Shown here piece by piece: positions 8,569 to 16,127 of a DNA stretch of 34,153 bases. Source of the DNA: Pseudodesulfovibrio sp. (lineage in GTDB: Bacteria > Desulfobacterota > Desulfovibrionia > Desulfovibrionales > Desulfovibrionaceae). Where the stretch lies: positions 1 through 34,153 of the forward strand of contig NZ_JAQUWN010000035.1 of assembly GCF_028692895.1 (NCBI RefSeq), read 5' to 3'. The notes beneath the pieces are model-generated. The model was given only the letters and a program-made list of their open reading frames with translations, was not told where the DNA came from and made no database searches. The first letter of the stretch is position 1; the number at the start of each line of letters is the position of its first letter. Made by a program: the position numbers and the translations under genes.

Positions 8569-8832
8569 ATGAGTCAACAAGGATTGGGCGAGATCCTCGC
8601 CAAATGGAGAGAAAACTGGAAGACCTGGAGGATCATCTTCTTCGCCGTGCTCGCGGCGATGGTGGTGCTCAACGTATTCTTCCATTCCCACCACGGTCAC
8701 TTCTGGCACCTGGACGAGACTCCCGGCTTCTTCGCCGTGTTCGGTCTCGTCGTCGGCCTGGCCATGGTCATCATCATGAAGAAAATCGTTCAGCCGTTCA
8801 TCAAGCGCGGGGAGGACTACTATGGAGACTAG
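8569..8832 (+). CDS. Small two-helix membrane protein with His cluster in complex I operon
   Basis: This 87-aa protein matches no family I recognise. A basic N-terminus (K12, R14, K18, R21) precedes a first helix (about 22-38). A short loop then has five His in nine residues (H39, H41, H42, H44, H47), and a second helix (about 53-73) ends in KK. The positive-inside rule puts the His loop on the periplasmic side. It has its own ribosome site (GGGGGGATGAT), and its last 11 bases overlap the next antiporter gene. The tight packing suggests an accessory subunit or assembly factor for the MrpD/NuoL-like pair. It does not look like NuoK/MrpC, which has three helices and buried Glu residues. Confidence 0.75.
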   Translation: MSQQGLGEILAKWRENWKTWRIIFFAVLAAMVVLNVFFHSHHGHFWHLDETPGFFAVFGLVVGLAMVIIMKKIVQPFIKRGEDYYGD

Positions 8833-10618
8833 CTGCTTCATCCATCCCTCCATCGCCTTCCTGACGCTGGCCGTTCTGGTCCCGCTGGTTCCGCAGGAGG
8901 TGTGGAAGGTCAAGGCGTTCAGGGGCGCTCTCGCCCTGGTCGCGCCGCTGGTCGCCCTCTACGGCATCTTCACGGCGGTGCCGGGCACCTACGGGGCCCT
9001 GCACTACCTGGACCAGGCCCTGGTCTTCGGCCGGGTGGACAAGCTGTCCATCGTCTTCGGCCAGGTCTTCGCCATCATCGCAACCATCGGCGCCATCTAC
9101 GGCATGCACGTCGAGGAAAAGGGCCACTACGTGTGCGCCTCCCTCTACGTGGCGGGCGGCTTCGGCTGCGTGTTCGCGGGCGACCTGCTGACGGTCTTCC
9201 TGTTCTGGGAACTGATGAGCATCGGCTCGACGTTCCTGATCTGGCAGGCAAGGACCAAGGAATCGGTCGGCGCGGGCTTCCGCTACTTCCTGTACCATAC
9301 GGTGGGCGGCCTGTTCCTGCTGGGCGGCCTGCTGCTCAAGTACAAGGCCACCGGCTCCTTCGCCTTCGTCGGCGTGGACCCGACCCAGGCCCAGTACTAC
9401 GACTGGCTGATCCTGACCGGCTTCTGCGTCAACGCGGCCGTCGTGCCCCTGCACGCCTGGCTGCCCGACGCCTACCCCAGGGCGTCCGTGGCCGGTGCGG
9501 TGTACATGTGCGCCTTCACCACCAAGACCGCGGTCTACGTCCTGGCGCGCGGCTTCGCCGGATGGGAAATCCTGGCCGTGGCCGGAACGATCATGGCGGT
9601 CTTCGGCGTGCTCTACGCGTGCATTGAGAACAACGCGCGGCGCATCCTCTCCTACCACATCGTCTCCCAGGTGGGTTACATGGTGGCGGGCATCGGCATC
9701 GGAACGGCCATGACGCTCAACGGCGCGGTGGCCCATGCCTATGCCCATATCCTCTATAAGGGGTTGCTCTTCATGGGCACCGGCGCCATCCTGTACTCCG
9801 TGGGCACGGCCAAGCTGGACAAGCTCGGCGGCCTGGCCACCAAGCTGCCGTGGGTCATGGTCTGGTACATGGTCGCGGCCCTGTCCATCTCGGGCATGCC
9901 GCTGTTCAACGGCTTCATCTCCAAGACCATGACCATCGCGGGCGCCGCCGAAGCGCACCGGACCATCCTGGCCCTGGGCATGGAAATCGCGGCGGTCGGC
10001 ACGTTCATCTCGGTGGGCATCAAGCTGCCGTACTTCGCCTTCTGGGGCGGAAAGTCCGAATACAAGGGCGAGGTCAAGCCGCTGCCCATGAACATGTACA
10101 TCGGCATGGCGCTGTGCGGCATGCTCTGTATCGCCCAGGGCGTCTATCCCCACATGCTCTACCAGTTCCTCCCGTTCCACGCCGAGGAAGCCTTCCATCC
10201 CTGGACCATCGACAAGGTGCTCAACTCGGGTCTGCTGCTCGGCTTCTCCGGCCTGGCCTTCTACCTGACCCGTGAGGTCATCAAGCCGCACGCCTTCCTC
10301 AACCTGGACTTCGACTGGTTCTACCGGCTTATCGGCAGCGTCACCATGCGCGCCGTGTGCTGGCCGATCTCCAAGGTCGATGACGTCTGGACCGAGGTCT
10401 ACCGCACCGGCGGCCTTCGCGCCCTGATCGCCATGGGCGACGGCACGAGCGTGTTCGACAAGAAGGGAATCGACACCGTGGTGGACGGAAGCGCGTACAC
10501 CGTCAGGTATCTCGGCAGGGTGGGGGCCAAGGCCCAGACCGCCCAGTTGCAGGACTACCTGGCGTTTGCCGCCGTTCTGGGTTTGGGCATCTACGCCCTG
10601 GTATGGTACTTCGGCTAA
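8822..10618 (+). CDS. Antiporter-like membrane subunit, NuoL/MrpD-related, with C-terminal extension
   Basis: This 598-aa polytopic protein of the proton-conducting transporter family keeps the TM5 Glu (LFWELMSIGSTFLI), the TM8 Lys (FTTKTAVYVLAR) and the TM12 Lys (GFISKTMTI). The TM7 Lys is replaced by N204 (VNAAVVPLHAWLP). After TM14, residues about 475-598 form a long, mostly amphipathic stretch. It ends in a final helix preceded by GAKAQTAQLQDYLAF, which resembles the QTG.LQ.Y motif just before the last helix of NuoL. It is therefore the best candidate for the distal subunit with the lateral helix. Its ATG overlaps the upstream gene by 11 bases, with GGGGAGG as ribosome site. Confidence 0.85.
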   Translation: METSCFIHPSIAFLTLAVLVPLVPQEVWKVKAFRGALALVAPLVALYGIFTAVPGTYGALHYLDQALVFGRVDKLSIVFGQVFAIIATIGAIYGMHVEEKGHYVCASLYVAGGFGCVFAGDLLTVFLFWELMSIGSTFLIWQARTKESVGAGFRYFLYHTVGGLFLLGGLLLKYKATGSFAFVGVDPTQAQYYDWLILTGFCVNAAVVPLHAWLPDAYPRASVAGAVYMCAFTTKTAVYVLARGFAGWEILAVAGTIMAVFGVLYACIENNARRILSYHIVSQVGYMVAGIGIGTAMTLNGAVAHAYAHILYKGLLFMGTGAILYSVGTAKLDKLGGLATKLPWVMVWYMVAALSISGMPLFNGFISKTMTIAGAAEAHRTILALGMEIAAVGTFISVGIKLPYFAFWGGKSEYKGEVKPLPMNMYIGMALCGMLCIAQGVYPHMLYQFLPFHAEEAFHPWTIDKVLNSGLLLGFSGLAFYLTREVIKPHAFLNLDFDWFYRLIGSVTMRAVCWPISKVDDVWTEVYRTGGLRALIAMGDGTSVFDKKGIDTVVDGSAYTVRYLGRVGAKAQTAQLQDYLAFAAVLGLGIYALVWYFG

Positions 10619-10644
10619 GCCGGACAATCTAAGGAGAATCTGTT

Positions 10645-12177
10645 TTGAACTTCGGATATCCGGTACTCACACTGTTGATCGCATTCCCCGTCTTTGCGGC
10701 GTGCGGTCTGTTCTTCCTGCGCTCGCCGCAGGTGGTCAGGATGTTCACCTTCGCGGTGTCCATCGTCGAGTTGCTGCTGGCCGTGCCGCTGTTTGGCTAC
10801 ACGCCCAACGCCGACTTCCAGTTCGTCGAGAAAATCGACTGGGTCCATCAGTGGGGGCTCCAGTACTACCTTGGCGTGGACGGCATAAGCATCCTCATGG
10901 TCTGGCTGACCCTGGCGGTGCTGCCCCTTTGCGTCATGTGTTCCTGGACCTACATCGGAAAGCGGGTCAAGGAGTTCCACTTCTGCCTGCTTTTCATGAC
11001 CTCCGCCGTGCTCGGCGTGTTCTGCGCCCTGGACCTGGTCCTGTTCTACGTGTTCTGGGAAGCCATGCTCATCCCCATGTACCTGCTTATCGCGGTCTGG
11101 GGCGGCGATGACCGCAAGTACGCGTCCATCAAGTTCTTCCTGTACACCCTTGCGGGTTCGACCCTGCTCCTGGCGGCCATCGTGGCCTTCCGGATCACGG
11201 GCGGCACCTTCTCCATCCCGGACCTGATGCAGCAGAACTTCAGCTTCCGCTTCCAGTTCTGGGCCTTCCTGGCCATGGCTCTCGCCTTCGCCATCAAGGT
11301 GCCCATGTTCCCGTTCCACACCTGGCTGCCCGCGGCCCACGTGCAGGCGCCTTCGGCCGGTTCCGTCATCCTGGCGGCCGTGCTGCTGAAGATGGGAACC
11401 TACGGTTTCCTGCGCTTCTGCCTGCCGCTGACCCCGGCCGCCAGCGAGTACTTCGCCCCGATGATGATCGCGATCTCCATCGCCTCCATCCTCTACGGCG
11501 GAGCCATTGCGCTGGGCCAGACGGACATTAAGAAACTGGTGGCCTACTCCTCGGTGGGCCACATGGGCTTCGTCACGCTGGGCATCTTCCTGTTCAACCA
11601 GCGCGGCGTCGAAGGCGCGCTCTTCCAGATGCTCAACCACGGCATCGTCACGGGCGCGCTCTTCATGATGATCGGCGCGGTCTACGAGCGGAGCCACAGC
11701 CGCGACATCGCCAAGAACATGGGGCTCGGCAAGTATCTGCCCGCCTTCATGTTCTTCTGGGGATTCATGGCCCTGGCCTCGTTCGGCTTCCCCGGCACCA
11801 ACGGGTTCGTGGGTGAAATCCTGGTGTTCGTCGGCGCGTTCCAGCAGTCCACCATCCTGGGCTTCCTGCTGGTGCCCGGCGCGCTCCTGGCCGCCGCCTA
11901 CATGTTCCGCGTGTCGCTCAAGATGGCCTGGGGCAAGCCCTCCACGGCCAAGGCCTGGCGCGACCTGAACGCGCGCGAATGGGTCTACCTGACCGTTCCG
12001 GCCGTGTTCGTGCTCTGGATCGGCCTGGCGCCTGCGCCGTTCTTCAACATCATCGACCCGTCCATCAAGAACCTGCTGGGCGATTTCGAGAAGCGCAAGG
12101 TCGCGCACCTCGAAACCGAGCAGCCGATGCAAACCGCCGCAGGCGACCTGTTCCGGGCCGTCGCGGTCAAGCAATAG
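10645..12177 (+). CDS. nuoM: NADH-quinone oxidoreductase subunit M
   Basis: NuoM is an antiporter-like pump subunit in the middle of the membrane arm. This 510-aa protein shows the TM5 Glu in VFWEAMLIPMYLLI, the TM7 Lys in FAIKVPMFPFHTWLPAAHVQAP and, diagnostic for NuoM, a Glu in TM12 (NGFVGEILVFVG). It starts at TTG 10645: AAGGAG lies eight bases upstream, the residues from there match the family start, and no ATG competes. The C-terminus has an extra soluble tail of about 35 residues (KRKVAHLETEQPM). nuoN follows 12 bases later. Confidence 0.95.
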   Translation: MNFGYPVLTLLIAFPVFAACGLFFLRSPQVVRMFTFAVSIVELLLAVPLFGYTPNADFQFVEKIDWVHQWGLQYYLGVDGISILMVWLTLAVLPLCVMCSWTYIGKRVKEFHFCLLFMTSAVLGVFCALDLVLFYVFWEAMLIPMYLLIAVWGGDDRKYASIKFFLYTLAGSTLLLAAIVAFRITGGTFSIPDLMQQNFSFRFQFWAFLAMALAFAIKVPMFPFHTWLPAAHVQAPSAGSVILAAVLLKMGTYGFLRFCLPLTPAASEYFAPMMIAISIASILYGGAIALGQTDIKKLVAYSSVGHMGFVTLGIFLFNQRGVEGALFQMLNHGIVTGALFMMIGAVYERSHSRDIAKNMGLGKYLPAFMFFWGFMALASFGFPGTNGFVGEILVFVGAFQQSTILGFLLVPGALLAAAYMFRVSLKMAWGKPSTAKAWRDLNAREWVYLTVPAVFVLWIGLAPAPFFNIIDPSIKNLLGDFEKRKVAHLETEQPMQTAAGDLFRAVAVKQ

Positions 12178-12189
12178 GGGGGCTGAGAC

Positions 12190-13635
12190 GTGAACTTCAA
12201 TCTCTCGCTCATCGTCCCGGAGTTCTACTACCTCTGCCTGGTCATCGCCCTGATGATCCAAAGCCTGGGGAGCCGGGAGTGGAAACCCCTGGTCGAAAAG
12301 TGGATTCCCTTCGGGGCAGGCCTCGGCTTCTTCGTCACCATCGCGGGCTTCGGCCTGCACGGGACCATGTTCTGGGATGTCTACAAGGTTGACATGATGT
12401 CCCAGTTCTTCAAGATCGCCATCGCCTTCGGCTTCTTCGTGACCTCCATCAACGCCGCCCGCCAGTCCACCCTGGACGAGGGCAAGCGGTCCGACTACTA
12501 CATGATGCTCGGCTTCTCCACCCTGGGCCTGATGATCCTCTCCTCCTGCGTGGAGCTGGTGACCATCTACCTGGCCCTGGAGCTGGCGTCCTACTCCCTG
12601 TACGCGACCATTCCGCTCAGGGCCAAGAGCAAGGGCGCGGCCGAGGCCGGCCTCAAGTACATCATGTTCGGCGCGGTGGCCACGGCCCTGTCGCTGTACG
12701 GCCTGTCCTACATCATGGCCAGCCAGCACACGACCTTCATCGCGGAACTCGCCACCAAGAACTGGCACTTCGCCGACAACCCCATGGCGGTTGCGGGCCT
12801 GTGCCTCTTCCTGGGCGGCATGTTCTTCAAGCTGGCGCTCTTCCCGTTCCACTTCTGGTGCCCCGACGTGTACCAGGGGGCGAGCAACGAGACCGCCGCC
12901 TTCGTGGCCACCCTGCCCAAGATGGGCGCGGTCATCATCCTGGTCCGCATGGCCGCCTTCATCAAGCCCGGCCTGGAAGTCACCACGCTGCTCGCGGTCC
13001 TGGGCGCCTGCTCCATGACCTACGGCAACCTGGCGGCCCTGGCCCAGAAGGACATCAAGCGGCTGCTCGGGTTCTCCTCCGTGGCCCATGCGGGCTACAT
13101 CATGGTAGGCCTGGTCAGCGGCACGCCCGAAGGGTTGGCCGCGGCCGCCTTCTACGCCCTGGCCTACCTGGTCATGAACCTGCTGGTCTTCTGGATCGTC
13201 AGCCGCATCGCGGTGGACGGCCGGAACCTCCTGCTGAGCGATCTGAACGGGCTCTACAAGAAAGCCCCGGTCCTGGCCTTCTCGCTGGCCGCCGGCGCCT
13301 TCGCCCTGGTCGGCCTGCCGCCGACCATGGGCTTCATGGGCAAGTTCTTCCTGATCACCTCGGCCTGGGACCACGGCTACAACTGGCTGGTCATCACGCT
13401 GGTGGTGAACTCGGCCATCGCCATCTACTACTATCTGAGCCTGTTCCGGCACGCCTTCACCGAAGACGCGACCCCGGAACTGACCCCGGACCCGGATACC
13501 AGTTGGTACGCCTCGGTGGGCGCGGGCATGCTCGCCGCCACCGTGCTCGTCATCGGCATCCTCCCGGCCCCCCTGTTCAACTTCGCCATCGCCGCGGGCA
13601 ACAGCCTCTTCGGCATCGTGGCCACCGGCCACTAG
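12190..13635 (+). CDS. nuoN: NADH-quinone oxidoreductase subunit N
   Basis: NuoN is the antiporter-like subunit next to NuoK. The 481-aa protein has about 14 helices, with the TM5 Glu in YLALELASYSLYATIP, the TM7 Lys in FFKLALFPFHFWCPDVYQGA and the TM12 Lys in GFMGKFFLITSAW. WCPDVYQGA is typical for NuoN. The start is GTG 12190, preceded by a run of G residues overlapping the nuoM stop. It is the last gene of the operon and is followed by a strong terminator. Confidence 0.95.
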   Translation: MNFNLSLIVPEFYYLCLVIALMIQSLGSREWKPLVEKWIPFGAGLGFFVTIAGFGLHGTMFWDVYKVDMMSQFFKIAIAFGFFVTSINAARQSTLDEGKRSDYYMMLGFSTLGLMILSSCVELVTIYLALELASYSLYATIPLRAKSKGAAEAGLKYIMFGAVATALSLYGLSYIMASQHTTFIAELATKNWHFADNPMAVAGLCLFLGGMFFKLALFPFHFWCPDVYQGASNETAAFVATLPKMGAVIILVRMAAFIKPGLEVTTLLAVLGACSMTYGNLAALAQKDIKRLLGFSSVAHAGYIMVGLVSGTPEGLAAAAFYALAYLVMNLLVFWIVSRIAVDGRNLLLSDLNGLYKKAPVLAFSLAAGAFALVGLPPTMGFMGKFFLITSAWDHGYNWLVITLVVNSAIAIYYYLSLFRHAFTEDATPELTPDPDTSWYASVGAGMLAATVLVIGILPAPLFNFAIAAGNSLFGIVATGH

Positions 13636-13657
13636 GCGAAGGCCAACCGACAACCGG

Positions 13658-13690
13658 AAGGGCGGAAGCTGACGCTTCCGCCCTTTTTTT
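13658..13690 (+). terminator. Rho-independent terminator of the nuo operon
   Basis: A perfect 10-bp stem (GGGCGGAAGC / GCTTCCGCCC), extended by two A-T pairs, has a TGAC loop and is followed by seven T residues. It lies 22 bases after the nuoN stop. Confidence 0.95.
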
Positions 13691-13748
13691 GCGCCGTCTT
13701 CCGGGCCAGGGCGGGCGATGGCGAGAAAGGAAGAGGGAAGGGCATGGG

Positions 13749-13777
13749 TTGCCTTGGGGGAGGCGGGGGATTATCGT
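13749..13777 (+). promoter_or_regulatory. Possible promoter of the HsdR-N-like gene
   Basis: TTGCCT (13749-13754), 17 bases, then TATCGT (13772-13777) resemble a sigma-70 promoter with four or five matches per hexamer. It lies just before the ribosome site GGAGGGAAGG and after the nuo terminator, so the gene needs its own start. Confidence 0.4.
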
Positions 13778-13800
13778 AAATGGATACTGGAGGGAAGGGT

Positions 13801-14373
13801 ATGCATGAATCGAGTTTGGGCGGGACGCTCCGGGATTACCTGACCGGCGACGAGATCGACGAGACCACCTTCGAGGAGTTCCGGCAACTGCTGGCTAGGC
13901 TGCTGGTGGAGGAGCTGGGCTACCCCAAGGAGCGGATCAGAGCCAAGGTGCCGATCAGGTATTGCGTGGACGGGGAGGATTTCGAGCGGCCCGTCGACTA
14001 CGTGATCCAGGACGGCGCGGGCAGGCCCATCTTCATCATCCTCTTCTGCGCCGGGGATGTCATGTCCTTCGAGCGGGAGACGGTCTGCGCCGGGCGGCTC
14101 ATCGAGGGCGGGCCCGTTGCCTACGCACTGGTAACCGACACCATGGAGGCCTCGCTGCTGGACGTGCGCACCGGCGAGGCCGTGGCCCACGGCATGAACG
14201 CCGTGCCGCACTGGGACCGCCTGAACGACATGGTCGCCGAGGCCGAGATCAAGCCCCTGACCGACGAGCAGCGCGAGAAGCAGACCCGCGTCTTCCACAC
14301 CTACTGCGGCTTCATTTACGGCGCCTGTTGCAGCGAGTCCTGCTCCCTGCCGCCCATGCCGAAGAAAAAGTGA
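13801..14373 (+). CDS. Stand-alone HsdR N-terminal-like domain protein with Cys-rich tail
   Basis: This 190-aa soluble protein resembles the N-terminal domain of type I restriction endonuclease R subunits (HSDR_N_2). It shows the pattern R.VDYVI..GRPIFII followed by an alternating segment ending in ALVTDTMEASLLDVRTGE. In active members the second strand carries E-x-K; here it reads ILFC (residues 80-83), so only D66 remains and nuclease activity is unlikely. The C-terminus has a compact Cys group, C169-x6-C176-C177-x3-C181, that could bind a metal. I chose ATG 13801 because GGAGGGAAGG lies just upstream; an ATG at 13780 has no such site. No methylase or specificity subunit is nearby. Confidence 0.75.
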   Translation: MHESSLGGTLRDYLTGDEIDETTFEEFRQLLARLLVEELGYPKERIRAKVPIRYCVDGEDFERPVDYVIQDGAGRPIFIILFCAGDVMSFERETVCAGRLIEGGPVAYALVTDTMEASLLDVRTGEAVAHGMNAVPHWDRLNDMVAEAEIKPLTDEQREKQTRVFHTYCGFIYGACCSESCSLPPMPKKK

Positions 14374-14494
14374 TTTATTCAGGATTGACAACAATGATGA
14401 AACGCGCGGTTGCGCGATCCTTTCGATAGCTGCGCGAACGTTGGGGCCGGGCCGTCCCCCGCCCGAAGGCCTAGGAGACGACCCGGCCGCGCGG

Positions 14495-14734
14495 TCACGA
14501 GTCGGTCGCTTCCCCCGGTTCATCCACGAACACGATGCATCCCTCGGGGCAGGTGTTCATGATGTCCCGCACCTCGTCCTCGGTGACCTTGGAGCGTCGG
14601 ACGCAGGGCATGTCCAGCGCCTCGTCCCACTCGAAAACACCGGGATTCAGATCGATGCACCCCTGACAGCCACGGCAGCCGCCCAGTTCGATGGCGACCT
14701 CGCGGTACTTGTTGTTCTGTGTCGTGTTGCTCAT
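14495..14734 (-). CDS. Small ferredoxin, single Fe-S cluster
   Basis: This 79-aa acidic electron carrier has Cys at 20, 23 and 26 (CRGCQGC) and then C62-P (NTCPEGC), the pattern of a monocluster [4Fe-4S] ferredoxin. C44 and C66 are extra. The start is fixed by a lack of alternatives: no other ATG, GTG or TTG in this frame precedes the cluster. No Shine-Dalgarno is present, and the promoter places transcription at or very near the ATG, so the mRNA is probably leaderless. A palindrome covers the promoter spacer. The partner protein is not evident; complex I without an NADH module is one possibility, by inference only. Confidence 0.88.
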   Translation of the reverse strand: MSNTTQNNKYREVAIELGGCRGCQGCIDLNPGVFEWDEALDMPCVRRSKVTEDEVRDIMNTCPEGCIVFVDEPGEATDS

Positions 14735-14740
14735 GACAGT

Positions 14741-14769
14741 AATATAGGAATGATTCCTATTGATGGCAA
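14741..14769 (-). promoter_or_regulatory. Ferredoxin promoter (sigma-70 type)
   Basis: Read on the minus strand, TTGCCA (14764-14769), 17 bases and TATATT (14741-14746) make a near-consensus promoter with five of six matches in each hexamer. The A of the ATG at 14734 lies seven bases after the -10, where transcription normally begins. Confidence 0.75.
14744..14760. promoter_or_regulatory. 17-bp palindromic operator (Fur-family-like 7-1-7)
   Basis: ATAGGAATGATTCCTAT is a perfect inverted repeat. Its core TAGGAAT-G-ATTCCTA has the 7-1-7 layout and the central AAT-N-ATT of Fur/PerR/Zur boxes, although its outer bases differ from the classical sites. It occupies the spacer and overlaps the -10 of the ferredoxin promoter, so binding should repress it. 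It also lies about 90 bases upstream of the divergent lipoprotein gene. The identity of the regulator is inference. Confidence 0.6.
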
Positions 14770-14848
14770 GGGCAAAACGCGACGGGTTGGCGGGAGCGGG
14801 AGATTGCGTTAACGTGTCTGCATCATCTTCATGCATAAGGGGTTGGTT

Positions 14849-16048
14849 ATGCGCAGGTTCTGTTTTTCGTTGCTGGCGTCCGCCTGCCTGATGGCGGCGG
14901 TCTGCCTGGCCGGATGTTCGGGTGGGGACACCATCCTGTCCGAGGACTGGGGCAAGATCGAGGCCGCAGCTAGGGGCGGGCTGGTCCGGCTGTACATCGA
15001 CGGCTCGAATGCGCGCATCAACGGCTGGATTGACGGCTACCTTGCGGAGCAGGTCAAGCGGCGCTACGGCATCTCGCTGGTTCGCGTGCCCATCGGGCCG
15101 GAAGTGGTGGTGGCCCGGCTGGCGGAGGAGAAGGGAAGCGGCAAGGGCGGCGACATCGAGCTCTTTTGCCTTATGGGCGACGCCTTCCGCCGGGCCAAGG
15201 CGGCCGGGGTCCTCTTCGGCCCGGTGGCCGAAAAGCTGCCCAACTACGTCCGCTACGTGAACAAGCGGCTGGCGGCCTACGATTTCGGGACCCCCGTGGA
15301 GGGGTATGAGATTCCGCTGGGGTGGAGCCAGTTCACCTTCCGCTACGCCGTGGACCGCGTGCCCAATCCGCCCGTGACCCTGCTGGCGCTGACGGACTGG
15401 ATCAAGGCCCATCCCGGCCGGTTCGCCTATCCGGCCCCGCCGGACTTCACGGGCTCGGCCTTCGTGCGCCAGATTCTGTGCACCGTGGCTGGCGGCCCCA
15501 AGACCCGGCTGACCCAGTGGGACAAGAACATCTTCGCCCAGACCTCGCCCAAGGTATGGGCCTTCCTGAACCAGATTCGTCCCTGCCTGTGGGAGAATGG
15601 CGCCCGTTATCCGGCGAACTCCCGCGAACTGGAGGCCCTCTTCGACAAGGGTGACATCGACATCGCGGCGCACTACGGCTCGCCCTATCCGACGGCCGAC
15701 GGCAGGGCCGGGGTGGGCGTCTTTCTCCTGGCCGGGGGGATGCTCGGCAACATGCACTTCATGGCCGTTCCGAAGAACGCGCTGAACAAGGCCGGGGCCC
15801 TGGTTGTGGCCAACTTCCTGCTCTCGCCCGAGGCGCAGCTCTCCAAGTTCCTGCCCGCCAACGGCGGCGACTGCCCGGCCGTTGACCCGGACGCCCTGAA
15901 CAGGGCGGAGTGGGACGGTTTCGCAGCCGTGGACCTGGGGCCGGGCTCGCTGCCCTTCGGCAAGCTGCGCAAGGAAGTGGTGCCGGAGATGGTCCCGGAG
16001 TACGGCAGCGCCCTTGACGCGGGCTGGGCCGCGAACGTCGGAAAGTAG
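14849..16048 (+). CDS. YnjB-like ABC transporter substrate-binding lipoprotein (orphan)
   Basis: This 399-aa exported protein has a lipoprotein signal: basic MRR, a hydrophobic stretch and the lipobox LAGC with C23. The mature part resembles the YnjB (COG4134) family of extracellular solute-binding proteins: VRLYIDGSNARINGWIDGYLAEQVKRRYG, then VRVPIGPEVVVARL, then GSPYPTADGRAGVGVF and VAN.LLSPEAQ.SK. The ligand is not known. I chose ATG 14849 (AAGGGG six bases upstream) over ATG 14831 because it gives a proper signal peptide. The usual permease and ATPase genes are absent on both sides. It shares its upstream region with the ferredoxin operator. Confidence 0.85.
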   Translation: MRRFCFSLLASACLMAAVCLAGCSGGDTILSEDWGKIEAAARGGLVRLYIDGSNARINGWIDGYLAEQVKRRYGISLVRVPIGPEVVVARLAEEKGSGKGGDIELFCLMGDAFRRAKAAGVLFGPVAEKLPNYVRYVNKRLAAYDFGTPVEGYEIPLGWSQFTFRYAVDRVPNPPVTLLALTDWIKAHPGRFAYPAPPDFTGSAFVRQILCTVAGGPKTRLTQWDKNIFAQTSPKVWAFLNQIRPCLWENGARYPANSRELEALFDKGDIDIAAHYGSPYPTADGRAGVGVFLLAGGMLGNMHFMAVPKNALNKAGALVVANFLLSPEAQLSKFLPANGGDCPAVDPDALNRAEWDGFAAVDLGPGSLPFGKLRKEVVPEMVPEYGSALDAGWAANVGK

Positions 16049-16066
16049 TCGGATTTTCGGTGTGAA

Positions 16067-16104
16067 AACGGGGCCGGAGCGCAGGAATGCGCTCCGGCCC
16101 CGTT
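16067..16104. terminator. Bidirectional terminator between convergent genes
   Basis: A perfect 17-bp stem (AACGGGGCCGGAGCGCA and its complement) with a GGAA loop lies between the stop codons of the lipoprotein and the YchF-like gene. The T-tract is short on the plus strand (GTT) and slightly better on the minus strand (CGTTTTC). Confidence 0.8.
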
Positions 16105-16127
16105 GCCGTCCGTGGGCACGTCGCGGG

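Noticed and set aside
10615..13653. Minus-strand open frame of 1012 codons opposite nuoM and nuoN
   Set aside because: Its length reflects GC codon bias. It has no ribosome site or recognisable motif and covers two certain genes.
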